The translations under genes were made by a program, and so were the position numbers. The notes beneath the pieces were generated by a model, which saw only the letters and a program-made list of their open reading frames with translations, searched no databases and was not told where the DNA came from. Of a stretch of DNA of 18,747 nt, positions 1 to 7,455 are shown piece by piece; within the stretch, counting starts at the first letter, position 1, and each line of letters opens with the position of its first letter. Source of the DNA: CAYLYU01 sp964501925 (GTDB lineage: Bacteria > Pseudomonadota > Zetaproteobacteria > Mariprofundales > Mariprofundaceae); contig CAZCTM010000031.1 in the NCBI GenBank assembly GCA_964501925.1, forward strand, positions 1-18,747, in the 5' to 3' direction.

Positions 1-129
1 AGAGGAAATTTCTATCTGGCACAAAACCGGAAATTTCTACTTTGGGTTGACAGGGCATGAACGATGCATGGTCACCGGAAAAAATTCCGGCTATTCTTTC
101 CGGTCCCCATATCGGATCCGGAGGAAAAC
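1..129 (+). promoter_or_regulatory. purC upstream region with repeats, a -35-like hexamer and pairing elements
   Basis: Two copies of an 11-base direct repeat, GGAAATTTCTA, lie at 4-14 and 29-39, exactly 25 bp apart. Each contains the perfect palindrome GAAATTTC (5-12 and 30-37). A consensus-like -35 hexamer TTGACA follows at 47-52, but I see no good -10 at normal spacing. Further down, CCGGAA (75-80) can pair with TTCCGG at 85-90 (4-nt loop) or with a second TTCCGG at 98-103. The ribosome binding site region (CCGGA at 118-122, within GGAGGA 120-125) could pair with either TTCCGG. The repeats and pairings are seen directly. A regulatory role, as an operator pair or a leader switch, is inferred. 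Confidence 0.4.
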
Positions 130-858
130 ATGCGCGGAGAGCTGTTATACGAAGGCAAGGCGAAAAAGCTGTATGCGAGTGATGCAAAGGATGAGCTCAT
201 CCAGGTCTTCAAGGATGACGCCACTGCCTTCGATGGCATCAAGCATGATGTCATTGCCGGCAAGGGAAAGCTCAATTGCGCCATCTCGACCTTCTTCTTT
301 GAGAAGCTGCATCAGAGGGGCATCAAAACCCATTTCATCCGTCGCCTGGGTGACTGTGAAATGCTCGTCCGCAGGCTGGAGATGATGCCCGTGGAGGTGG
401 TTGTGCGGAATGTGGCCGCAGGTTCCATCTGCAAGCGACTGGGCCTGAAGGAGGGAACGGATCTGGATCGTCCTCTCACCGAACTGTTTTACAAGTCCGA
501 CGAGCTGCACGATCCCATGATCAACGAGGATCATGCCGAGCTGTTTGGCTGGGCGTCGCGCAGCGATACCAGGCTCATGCAGGAGATCGCCTTAAGGGTG
601 AACGAGGTGCTGAGCGGGCTGCTTGCCGAGAAAGGAATCCGCCTGATTGATTTCAAGCTGGAATTTGGAAAGGATCATAAGGGGGATATGCTGCTGGGCG
701 ACGAAATTACCCCGGACGGGTGTCGCCTGTGGGATGCGGAAACAGGCAGGAAACTGGACAAGGATGTCTTTCGCCGGGATCTGGGCGGTCTCTCTGAGGT
801 GTACCACGAAGTGGCGAACCGTCTGGCCATCCCGATCGATTTTGCGCCCCAGGGGTAA
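130..858 (+). CDS. purC: Phosphoribosylaminoimidazole-succinocarboxamide synthase (SAICAR synthetase)
   Basis: PurC condenses CAIR with aspartate using ATP to give SAICAR in cytosolic de novo purine synthesis. The 242-residue product has the usual length for the short bacterial family. It begins with the typical ELLYEGKAKKLY segment and carries the two family signatures: VEVVVRNVAAGS in the middle and LIDFKLEFG toward the C-terminus, with the DEITPD segment following. I chose the ATG at 130 because family homology begins right there and GGAGGA (120-125) sits just ahead. The same frame opens at ATG 64, but those 22 extra residues look like translated leader. htpG follows 86 bp downstream on the same strand, with no obvious terminator between them. 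Codon use matches the neighbours. Assignment is secure. Confidence 0.96.
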   Translation: MRGELLYEGKAKKLYASDAKDELIQVFKDDATAFDGIKHDVIAGKGKLNCAISTFFFEKLHQRGIKTHFIRRLGDCEMLVRRLEMMPVEVVVRNVAAGSICKRLGLKEGTDLDRPLTELFYKSDELHDPMINEDHAELFGWASRSDTRLMQEIALRVNEVLSGLLAEKGIRLIDFKLEFGKDHKGDMLLGDEITPDGCRLWDAETGRKLDKDVFRRDLGGLSEVYHEVANRLAIPIDFAPQG

Positions 859-944
859 TTTCCGGCTTCCCAAATCGCCGCCGTCAGGAACAAGCGTGAA
901 CAGGCTCTGTTACCAATAACAATGGAAGGAGTTGTCAGCGGATC

Positions 945-2807
945 ATGAGTATAGAAGCCCATAAGGAAACCCTGCCGTTTCAGGCGGAAATCAAACAGGT
1001 ACTGGATCTGATGATCCATTCCCTTTATTCCAATAAGGAGATTTTTCTGCGCGAGCTGATCTCCAATGCCTCGGATGCGGCTGACCGCCTGCGTTTTCAG
1101 GCACTGACCGATGATGCCCTCTATGAAGATGACACGGATCTCGCCGTCCGGATTGACATCGACAAGAAGGCGCGGACCATCACTGTTTCCGATAACGGGA
1201 TCGGCATGAGTCGTGATGAGGTCATGGAACACATTGGTACCATTGCCAGGTCCGGCACACGCCGTTTTTTTGAATCCCTGAGTGGCGACCAGGCCGAGGA
1301 TGCCAATCTCATCGGCCAGTTTGGCGTCGGTTTCTATTCCGTTTTCATTGTGGCGGATAAGGTAACCCTGACCACGCGCCGGGCAGGTCTGACGCCGGAG
1401 CATGGCGTGCGCTGGACCTCCGACGGGTCCGGCAAGTACAGCATTGAAACCATTGAGAAAGCGAAGCGGGGGACAGATATCGTCCTGCACCTGAAAGAAG
1501 GAGAGGACGAGTTTCTCAACAGAAATCGCCTGAAGGCCATCATCCACAAGTATTCCGACCACATTCCTTTCCCCATCAGGATGAAGGGAAAGGATGGCAA
1601 GTGGGAGACAGTCAACAAGGCCTCGGCCCTGTGGACTCGCTCCAGGGATGACATCAGCCAGGAGGAGTATGAGGCCTTCTACAAGCACATTGCCCATGAT
1701 TTTCAGGAGCCCCTGACCTATATCCACAGCCATCTTGAAGGCAAGATCGATTACACCCTGCTGTTGTATGTTCCCAGGACGGCCCCTTTCGATCTGTGGG
1801 ACAGGGACGCGCATTCGGGTCTGAAGCTGTACGTGCAGCGTGTGTACATCATGGATGCGGGGGAAACATTGATGCCCCGTTATCTCCGTTTTATTCGAGG
1901 CGTTCTGGATTCGAGCGACCTGCCGCTGAACGTGTCCAGAGAAACCCTGCAGCAGAGCCCACTGATGGAGGTGATGAGGAAGGGTGCAGTCAGAAAGGCC
2001 CTCGACATGCTGGAGGAGCTGGCAAAGGATGAGGATGCGTTTGAGACCTTCTGGGGTCAGTTTGGCCGCGTGCTAAAGGAAGGAATTATTGAGGATGAGG
2101 CCAATCGGGAGCGAATCGCCAGATTGCTCCGTTTTGCCTCAACCCGGGAAAAAGACGGGCAACAACGGGTCAGCCTTGACGCTTACATCGAGCGCATGCC
2201 CGAGGGTCAGGACAGGATCTACTACATCACGGCCGATCATCCGGACACCGCCAGGCACAGCCCCCATGTCGAGGTGTTTCACAAGAAAGGGATCGAGGTT
2301 CTGCTGCTGACGGATCGTGTGGATGAATGGCTGGTGGACTTTCTGAGGGAATACAAGGGCAGGCCGCTTGTTTCCGTGACCAAGGGGGATCTGGAACTCG
2401 GTCAACTGATGGATGAGGATGAGCGCAAGAAGCAGGAAGAGGCCGTCCAGACGCTGAAGGGGGTGGATGACAGAATCCGAAAGGTGCTTCAGGACAAGGT
2501 CAAGCTGGTTCGATTCAGTCACCGTTTGACCGATTCGCCGGCATGCCTGGTGACGGAGAGCGGCGATATCAGTACGCATCTGGAGCGCATGATCAGGGAA
2601 ATGGGACAGGCCACCCCGGAACGCAAGCTCATTATGGAGATCAATCCGGAACATGCCTTGATCAGGCGCCTTCAGAAGGTGGAGAGTGATGAGGAGATGG
2701 CGGAGTGGGCACAACTCCTCTTTGATCAGGCGGTGCTTGCCGAAGGAGGGCAGCTGGAGGACCCGGCCGGCTTTGTCAGGCGTCTTAACAGGATGTTATC
2801 GAAATAG
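945..2807 (+). CDS. htpG: Molecular chaperone HtpG (bacterial Hsp90)
   Basis: HtpG is a dimeric, ATP-driven cytosolic chaperone that remodels client proteins, often with DnaK. The 620-residue product matches the usual bacterial length of about 620-635. The N-terminal GHKL ATPase motifs are all visible: ELISNASDAADRLRF (ATP-contacting Asn and Asp), DNGIGM, GTIARSGT and GQFGVGFYS. The middle domain contains the conserved DLPLNVSRETLQ segment, and a C-terminal dimerisation region follows. The ATG at 945 gives a typical short N-terminus. The nearest purine-rich element, GGAAGGA (924-930), lies rather far upstream at about 14 nt, so initiation may be weak or use another contact. No clear heat-shock (sigma-32) promoter was recognised in the 86-bp gap after purC. 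The 3' end faces metF across only 14 bp, with no obvious terminator. Confidence 0.97.
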   Translation: MSIEAHKETLPFQAEIKQVLDLMIHSLYSNKEIFLRELISNASDAADRLRFQALTDDALYEDDTDLAVRIDIDKKARTITVSDNGIGMSRDEVMEHIGTIARSGTRRFFESLSGDQAEDANLIGQFGVGFYSVFIVADKVTLTTRRAGLTPEHGVRWTSDGSGKYSIETIEKAKRGTDIVLHLKEGEDEFLNRNRLKAIIHKYSDHIPFPIRMKGKDGKWETVNKASALWTRSRDDISQEEYEAFYKHIAHDFQEPLTYIHSHLEGKIDYTLLLYVPRTAPFDLWDRDAHSGLKLYVQRVYIMDAGETLMPRYLRFIRGVLDSSDLPLNVSRETLQQSPLMEVMRKGAVRKALDMLEELAKDEDAFETFWGQFGRVLKEGIIEDEANRERIARLLRFASTREKDGQQRVSLDAYIERMPEGQDRIYYITADHPDTARHSPHVEVFHKKGIEVLLLTDRVDEWLVDFLREYKGRPLVSVTKGDLELGQLMDEDERKKQEEAVQTLKGVDDRIRKVLQDKVKLVRFSHRLTDSPACLVTESGDISTHLERMIREMGQATPERKLIMEINPEHALIRRLQKVESDEEMAEWAQLLFDQAVLAEGGQLEDPAGFVRRLNRMLSK

Positions 2808-2821
2808 GTTTGTCTGGCCGG

Positions 2822-3697
2822 TCAGGCCTGCGCTTGGCCGATTCGACGGCAGATCGCAATCGTCGATTCCGATTTGTTCAGGGTGTAAAAGTGCAATCCT
2901 CTGACCCCGTGGGCAAGAAGCTCCTCACACTGGCGGCCGGCGATCTCGATGCCCAGCTTTTTCACGGCCTCGAGGTCTTCGCGGATGGGGTCCATTTTGT
3001 GATGCAGCCAGTCGGGAATGCTGGCGCCGCACATGGCTGAAAAGCGTACGATCTGGTTGTAATTTGTGATCGGCATGATGCCGGGGATGATGGGTATGCT
3101 TACACCGGCTGCAGCAGCCCGGTCGCGGAAGCGGAAAAAGACCTCGTTGTCGAAGAAATACTGGGTAATGGCCACATCCGCACCGTTGTCCTGTTTCAGC
3201 TTCAGGTATCGGATATCATCGGCCACCCCGTTTGGGGATTCGGGGTGGCCTTCCGGGTAGGTGGCAACCCCAATGGAAAAATCATTCTGGGCACGGATAA
3301 AGGCGGTCAGATCGGAGGCGTAGCGAAACCCGTCTCTCACCGCTTCAAAGTGATCCATTCCCTCGGGTGGATCGCCCCGGAGGGCAAGGATGTTTTCAAT
3401 GTCCGCGGCCCGGTATTCATCGAGCAATTTCTTCAGCTCTTCCCTGCTGGAGCCGACACAGGTGAGATGCGCCACGGGTTCAAGCCCGGTCTCCCGCTTG
3501 ATGCGCGTAACAAGACGCTTGGTGCGGTCACGGGTGGAGCCGCCTGCGCCGTAGGTGACCGAGACAAAGGTGGGCGGCAAAACCTTTAGCTCCTGGATGC
3601 ACTTCCAGAGGTTTTCCTCACCCTTGTCCGTTTTGGGGGGGAAGAATTCGCAGGAGACGGAGATTTGCCTGCCGGAAAAAATGTCACGCAGCTTCAT
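2822..3697 (-). CDS. metF: 5,10-methylenetetrahydrofolate reductase
   Basis: MetF reduces 5,10-methylene-THF to 5-methyl-THF, the methyl donor for methionine synthase; it is a cytosolic FAD enzyme with a TIM-barrel fold. The 291-residue product matches the bacterial length of about 295. Diagnostic pieces are CEFFPPKT near the N-terminus (contains the catalytic Glu), VTYGAGGSTRDRT, HLTCVG, and NILALRGDPP (contains the conserved flavin/folate-contacting Asp). It is translationally linked to dcd: the dcd stop and the metF start share one A in TAATG at 3697. No SAM riboswitch or separate promoter is possible in that overlap, so expression must come from upstream of dcd or lysR. The gene converges on htpG across 14 bp. 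Assignment is secure. Confidence 0.96.
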   Translation of the reverse strand: MKLRDIFSGRQISVSCEFFPPKTDKGEENLWKCIQELKVLPPTFVSVTYGAGGSTRDRTKRLVTRIKRETGLEPVAHLTCVGSSREELKKLLDEYRAADIENILALRGDPPEGMDHFEAVRDGFRYASDLTAFIRAQNDFSIGVATYPEGHPESPNGVADDIRYLKLKQDNGADVAITQYFFDNEVFFRFRDRAAAAGVSIPIIPGIMPITNYNQIVRFSAMCGASIPDWLHHKMDPIREDLEAVKKLGIEIAGRQCEELLAHGVRGLHFYTLNKSESTIAICRRIGQAQA

Positions 3698-4266
3698 TAC
3701 AGCTTTGGAACCGTGACGCCGGTTTGCCCCTGATATTTCCCCGCCTTGTCCTTGTATGAGGTTTCACATACCTCGTCTGATTCGAGAAACAGGAACTGGG
3801 CCACGCCTTCACCCGCATAGATCTTGGCGGGCAGCGGTGTGGTATTGGAAAACTCCAGTGTCACGTGTCCTTCCCATTCGGGTTCCAGGGGTGTGACATT
3901 GACGATAATGCCGCATCTCGCATACGTGGATTTTCCCAGGCAGATCGTCAGCACGTTGCGCGGAATACGAAGGTATTCAATGGTTCGGGCAAGTGCAAAG
4001 GAATTGGGCGGGATGATGCATACGTCGCCTCTGAAATCTACAAAGGACGAGGGGCAAAAGTTCTTGGGATCGACGATCGCCGAGTTGATGTTGGTGAATA
4101 TCTTGAACTCATCGGCGCATCGCACATCATAGCCGTAGGAAGACAGGCCATAGGAGACCAGCCCTTCCCCGCCTTCGGTTTTTTTGACCTGTCCGTCCAC
4201 GAAGGGATCGATCATCCCGTGTTCCGTGGCCATTTGGCGTATCCATTTGTCCGACTTGATGCTCAT
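3697..4266 (-). CDS. dcd: dCTP deaminase (Gram-negative, dUTP-forming type)
   Basis: Dcd deaminates dCTP to dUTP, the main source of dUMP for thymidylate synthesis in many Gram-negative bacteria. The 189-residue product has the family length and belongs to the trimeric dUTPase-like fold. Visible motifs are SYGLSSYGYDVR, IPPNSFALARTIEYLRIP, GKSTYARCGIIVNVTPLEP, WEGHVTLEFSNTTPLP (contains the catalytic Glu) and the C-terminal lid YQGQTGVTVPKL. The ATG at 4266 is preceded by a CGGAGAA-type ribosome binding site. Just upstream, CCTTCC (4279-4284) and GGAAGG (4290-4295) can form a small hairpin ahead of it. lysR ends 75 bp upstream on the same strand and metF overlaps the stop by one base, so dcd-metF is almost certainly one transcript, possibly including lysR. 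Confidence 0.96.
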   Translation of the reverse strand: MSIKSDKWIRQMATEHGMIDPFVDGQVKKTEGGEGLVSYGLSSYGYDVRCADEFKIFTNINSAIVDPKNFCPSSFVDFRGDVCIIPPNSFALARTIEYLRIPRNVLTICLGKSTYARCGIIVNVTPLEPEWEGHVTLEFSNTTPLPAKIYAGEGVAQFLFLESDEVCETSYKDKAGKYQGQTGVTVPKL

Positions 4267-4341
4267 GCGCTTCTCCGTCCTTCCTTCCGGGAAGGCGGGA
4301 GGATAGCGGCATCGGCGATCATGCGGAAGCTGGGCGTGGGT

Positions 4342-5244
4342 TCATGCATCCATCCGCCCGGCCTCATCAAGCAGCCAGCTGCGAAGCAGGATCAGGGCGG
4401 TTTTTTCCTCACCGTAGGCCGGCCAGACAAAATAATAGGCGCCTTCGGTGGGAAGGGTCTGCGGGAAGGGCTGGATGAGTCTTCCATCCTCCAGTTCTTC
4501 GGTGATGAGGGCCGGGTCAATGATGGCAACGCCCAATCCACGGATGGCGGCGGCAATGGCAAAGTTGCGCGTCTCAAACACCTGGGTCTGCCGCGGCTCA
4601 AGGCCGGGATAACCCGCTGCAGCCAGCCAGATGCGCCAGTCATCGGGCCTGAGTTTTGCCTGCAGCAATGTGTGGTCTTTCAAATCCGCCGGGCTTTCAA
4701 GCCTTGCCTTCCCATTGAGCAGGGAGGGGCTGCAAACCGGGGTAAAATGTTCAGCAAACAGACGGACGGTTTTTGTGCCGGGCCAGACCCCCTTGCCCGT
4801 CCGGATGGCGCAGTCGGCATCGCCACGATCGAGATCGGCAAGCTCAATGGATGTGGAGATGCGCACCTCGATATCCGGGTACTTTTGCTGGAAACGGAAC
4901 AGGCGGGGAATAAACCAGCGCATGGCGAAGGTGGAGAGCATGCTGACGTGCAGAATGTTGTCATTTTTCGGGTTACGCAATTTTGCCAGTGCGTCGTGAA
5001 TCAGTCCGAATCCATCCCGGATCCCGGGGAAAATGGCGTGACCGGCCTCTGTAAGCTGCAAACCGTGTCGGCCACGCCTGAACAGAGAGACGCCGAGATG
5101 TTCTTCCAGGTTTCGGATCTGGTGACTGACAGCGGATGGGGTGATGAAAAGTTCCCTGGCGGCTTCAGCAAGGTTCAGGCACCGTGCAGCCACTGCGAAG
5201 GCGCGCAGGGCATTCAGGGAGGGGATTCTGGTATCATCAATCAT
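4342..5244 (-). CDS. LysR-family transcriptional regulator, GcvA-like subgroup
   Basis: The 300-residue product has the LysR layout. An N-terminal winged helix-turn-helix covers about residues 9-60, with AEAARELFITPSAVSHQI as recognition region and LEEHLGVSLFRR after it. A periplasmic-binding-like effector domain runs from about residue 90 to 295. The opening PSLNALRAFAVAAR and the SHQIRNLEEHLG segment are closest to the GcvA-like branch. The gene is divergent from leuC, with a 99-bp shared spacer holding an 18-bp near-palindrome. From general LysR behaviour I infer that it regulates itself and leuCD, probably as an activator; the effector cannot be read from the sequence. It also lies upstream of dcd-metF on the same strand. 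No good ribosome binding site precedes ATG 5244. I do not assign it as LeuO. Confidence 0.92.
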   Translation of the reverse strand: MIDDTRIPSLNALRAFAVAARCLNLAEAARELFITPSAVSHQIRNLEEHLGVSLFRRGRHGLQLTEAGHAIFPGIRDGFGLIHDALAKLRNPKNDNILHVSMLSTFAMRWFIPRLFRFQQKYPDIEVRISTSIELADLDRGDADCAIRTGKGVWPGTKTVRLFAEHFTPVCSPSLLNGKARLESPADLKDHTLLQAKLRPDDWRIWLAAAGYPGLEPRQTQVFETRNFAIAAAIRGLGVAIIDPALITEELEDGRLIQPFPQTLPTEGAYYFVWPAYGEEKTALILLRSWLLDEAGRMDA

Positions 5245-5343
5245 GAGAAAAACTCAACTTGTGATGAATAATCATTCCTTTTCTTTAAGGAAAAGTAAAG
5301 CATAATGAGTACCCATCATTGAGATTTATTTGCGGGGCGTGAT
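5245..5343. promoter_or_regulatory. Divergent lysR-leuC promoter region with LysR-type dyad
   Basis: The spacer is AT-rich compared with its surroundings. It holds CTTTTCTTTAAGGAAAAG at 5278-5295, a dyad in which 8 of 9 base pairs match, overlapping a second inverted repeat TTCCTT (5275-5280) / AAGGAA (5287-5292). A -10-like CATAAT for leuC is at 5301-5306, 17 bp after CTTTTC (5278-5283), a poor -35 that lies inside the dyad. A further inverted repeat, AATGA (5304-5308) / TCATT (5316-5320), follows. This is the arrangement expected of an activator-dependent promoter bound by the divergent regulator. The motifs are seen; the binding is inferred. Confidence 0.5.
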
Positions 5344-6744
5344 GTGAAAAGCCTGTTTGACAAGATATGGGAGCAGCACATTGTCAGTGAACATGACGAT
5401 GGCTCGGTCCTGCTTTACATCGATCGGCACCTTGTTCATGAGGTGACAAGTCCGCAGGCCTTCGAAGGTCTCAGGCTGGCCGGCAGGAAACCCTGGCGCG
5501 TGGCTTCCATGGTAGCCACACCGGATCACAATATTCCGACAACGGGTCGCGAGCGCGGGATTGAGGACCCGGTTTCACGCCTGCAGGTTGAGACGCTGGA
5601 TGAAAACTGCAGGGAGTTTGGCATCATCGAATTCGGCATGCACGATCAACGCCAGGGGATTGTCCATGTCATTGGACCCGAACAGGGGTTGACCCTGCCG
5701 GGAATGACCGTGGTCTGCGGCGATTCACATACCTCCACGCATGGTGCGCTGGGCGCCATTGCCATGGGTATTGGCACGTCCGAGGTTGAACATGTGCTGG
5801 CCACCCAGTGCCTGATCCAGCGCAGGCCCAGGCAGATGCGGATCACCGTGAACGGGACACTTCCGTATGGCTGCACGGCCAAGGATATGGCCCTGTTCAT
5901 CATTGGAAGGATCGGCACCGCAGGCGGAACGGGCTACGCCATCGAGTTTGCAGGTTCCGCCGTTCGCGCCCTGTCCATGGAAGGGCGGATGACATTGTGC
6001 AATATGGCGATCGAGGCCGGGGCGCGTACGGGCATGGTGGCCGTGGATGATGTGACCCTTGATTACGTCAAGGGACGCCCTTACGCGCCTGCGGGGGACT
6101 TATGGAACAGGGCGGAGGAAGCCTGGCGTGACCTTCATTCGGATGAGGGGGCCACTTTTGATGCCGAGGTAATTCTTGATGCCGCAGAGATCGTTCCCCA
6201 GGTCACATGGGGGACGAGCCCTGAAATGGTGGTTCCGGTGACCGGTCGCGTGCCGTATCCCGAACATGCGCGAGACGCGTTGCAGCGGAAGGACTGGCAG
6301 CGTGCCCTGGACTACATGGGTCTGCGGGCCGGGATGCGAATTGTTGATATCAAGGTAGACAAGGTGTTTATTGGTTCATGTACCAATGGACGTATCGAGG
6401 ACTTGCGGGCGGCTGCCCGTGTGATCCGGGGCGGGCGGGTCGCACCTAATGTCAGGACGGCGATGGTGGTTCCCGGTTCCGGACTGGTCAAGCAGCAGGC
6501 AGAGGCCGAGGGGCTGGACAAGGTCTTTACAGAGGCCGGCTTTGAATGGCGCGACCCGGGCTGTTCGATGTGTCTGGCTATGAACGCCGATCGTCTGGAA
6601 GCAGGGGAGCGCTGCGCTTCCACCAGCAATCGCAATTTTGAGGGACGTCAGGGCCAGGGAGGAAGGACCCATCTGGTCAGTCCGGCCATGGCCGCCGCGG
6701 CTGCCATTGCGGGTCATTTTGTTGATGTCAGGGAGTGGGAATAA
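5344..6744 (+). CDS. leuC: 3-isopropylmalate dehydratase, large subunit
   Basis: LeuC and LeuD together form isopropylmalate isomerase, which converts 2-isopropylmalate to 3-isopropylmalate in leucine synthesis. The 466-residue product is a full-length aconitase-superfamily large subunit. The three Cys ligands of the [4Fe-4S] cluster are visible: C346 in GSCTNGRIEDL, and C407 and C410 in CSMC. Substrate-loop motifs such as VCGDSHTSTHGALGA and SNRNFEGRQG are also present. The start is the GTG at 5344. An in-frame TGA at 5320-5322 rules out any longer product, no other start codon lies between, and homology begins with LFDKIWEQHIV. The ribosome binding site is weak (GGGG in the preceding bases). 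leuD follows after 57 bp. Expression probably depends on the LysR-facing promoter. Confidence 0.97.
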   Translation: MKSLFDKIWEQHIVSEHDDGSVLLYIDRHLVHEVTSPQAFEGLRLAGRKPWRVASMVATPDHNIPTTGRERGIEDPVSRLQVETLDENCREFGIIEFGMHDQRQGIVHVIGPEQGLTLPGMTVVCGDSHTSTHGALGAIAMGIGTSEVEHVLATQCLIQRRPRQMRITVNGTLPYGCTAKDMALFIIGRIGTAGGTGYAIEFAGSAVRALSMEGRMTLCNMAIEAGARTGMVAVDDVTLDYVKGRPYAPAGDLWNRAEEAWRDLHSDEGATFDAEVILDAAEIVPQVTWGTSPEMVVPVTGRVPYPEHARDALQRKDWQRALDYMGLRAGMRIVDIKVDKVFIGSCTNGRIEDLRAAARVIRGGRVAPNVRTAMVVPGSGLVKQQAEAEGLDKVFTEAGFEWRDPGCSMCLAMNADRLEAGERCASTSNRNFEGRQGQGGRTHLVSPAMAAAAAIAGHFVDVREWE

Positions 6745-6801
6745 TCATGGGTCACCCGGGTCCGGCAGTGACCGTACATAAGGGCTGAGAAGGAAGGACA
6801 G

Positions 6802-7455
6802 ATGCAGGCTTTTACCATGCTCGATGGTCTGGTGGCACCACTGGATCGCGCCAATGTGGACACCGATGCCATCATCCCGAAGCAGTTTCTGAAGTCGATC
6901 CGGCGCACGGGCTACGGTCCGTACCTGTTTGATGAATGGCGATATCTGGATCGCGGCGAGCCGGGCATGGACTGTTCAAAGCGACCCCTCAATCCGGATT
7001 TTGTGCTTAATCAGGAACGTTATCAGGGTGCCAGCATTCTGCTGGCCAGGGAGAACTTTGGCTGTGGATCCTCCAGGGAGCATGCCCCGTGGGCACTTCT
7101 GGATTACGGATTTCGCTGCATCATTGCCCCGAGTTTTGCGGATATCTTTTACAACAATTGTTTCAAGAACGGTATTCTGCCGGTCGTCCTGCCTGCCGCG
7201 ACCGTGGACAGGCTGTTCCGGGAATGCCATGCGCAGCCCGGCTACCGCCTCAGGGTGGATCTCGGAAATCAGACGGTCACCAAGCCGGACGGAGAGGTCA
7301 TATCCTTTGATGTTGACGGTTTCCGCAAGGATTGCCTGCTCAGGGGGCTGGATGACATTGATATTACGCTTAAGGAATCCGACCTGATCCGTGCGTATGA
7401 AGAGCGTCGTCAACGGGAGGCTCCGTGGTTGTTTTCAGGTCCGGGTGAAGGCTGA
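6802..7455 (+). CDS. leuD: 3-isopropylmalate dehydratase, small subunit
   Basis: LeuD is the small (swivel-domain) subunit of isopropylmalate isomerase and pairs with the adjacent LeuC. The 217-residue product has the usual length for the proteobacterial type. Conserved features are LDRANVDTDAIIPKQFLKSI near the N-terminus, FGCGSSREHAPWAL (substrate-specificity loop and phosphate/carboxylate contacts) and FADIFYNNCFKNGILP. The ATG at 6802 has a good purine-rich site (GAAGGAAGG) just ahead. The last 86 bases overlap, on the opposite strand, the end of the PAS/GGDEF/EAL gene. In many proteobacteria leuB follows leuD directly or nearly so; here it does not, so leuB must be elsewhere. Confidence 0.96.
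   Translation: MQAFTMLDGLVAPLDRANVDTDAIIPKQFLKSIRRTGYGPYLFDEWRYLDRGEPGMDCSKRPLNPDFVLNQERYQGASILLARENFGCGSSREHAPWALLDYGFRCIIAPSFADIFYNNCFKNGILPVVLPAATVDRLFRECHAQPGYRLRVDLGNQTVTKPDGEVISFDVDGFRKDCLLRGLDDIDITLKESDLIRAYEERRQREAPWLFSGPGEG

Noticed and set aside
675..1814. A 379-residue minus-strand open frame opposite htpG
   Set aside because: No family features or ribosome binding site; it lies entirely antisense to purC and htpG.
3865..5271. A 468-residue plus-strand open frame opposite dcd and lysR
   Set aside because: No recognisable domain. It shadows two genes with strong family motifs, as GC-rich codon structure often allows.
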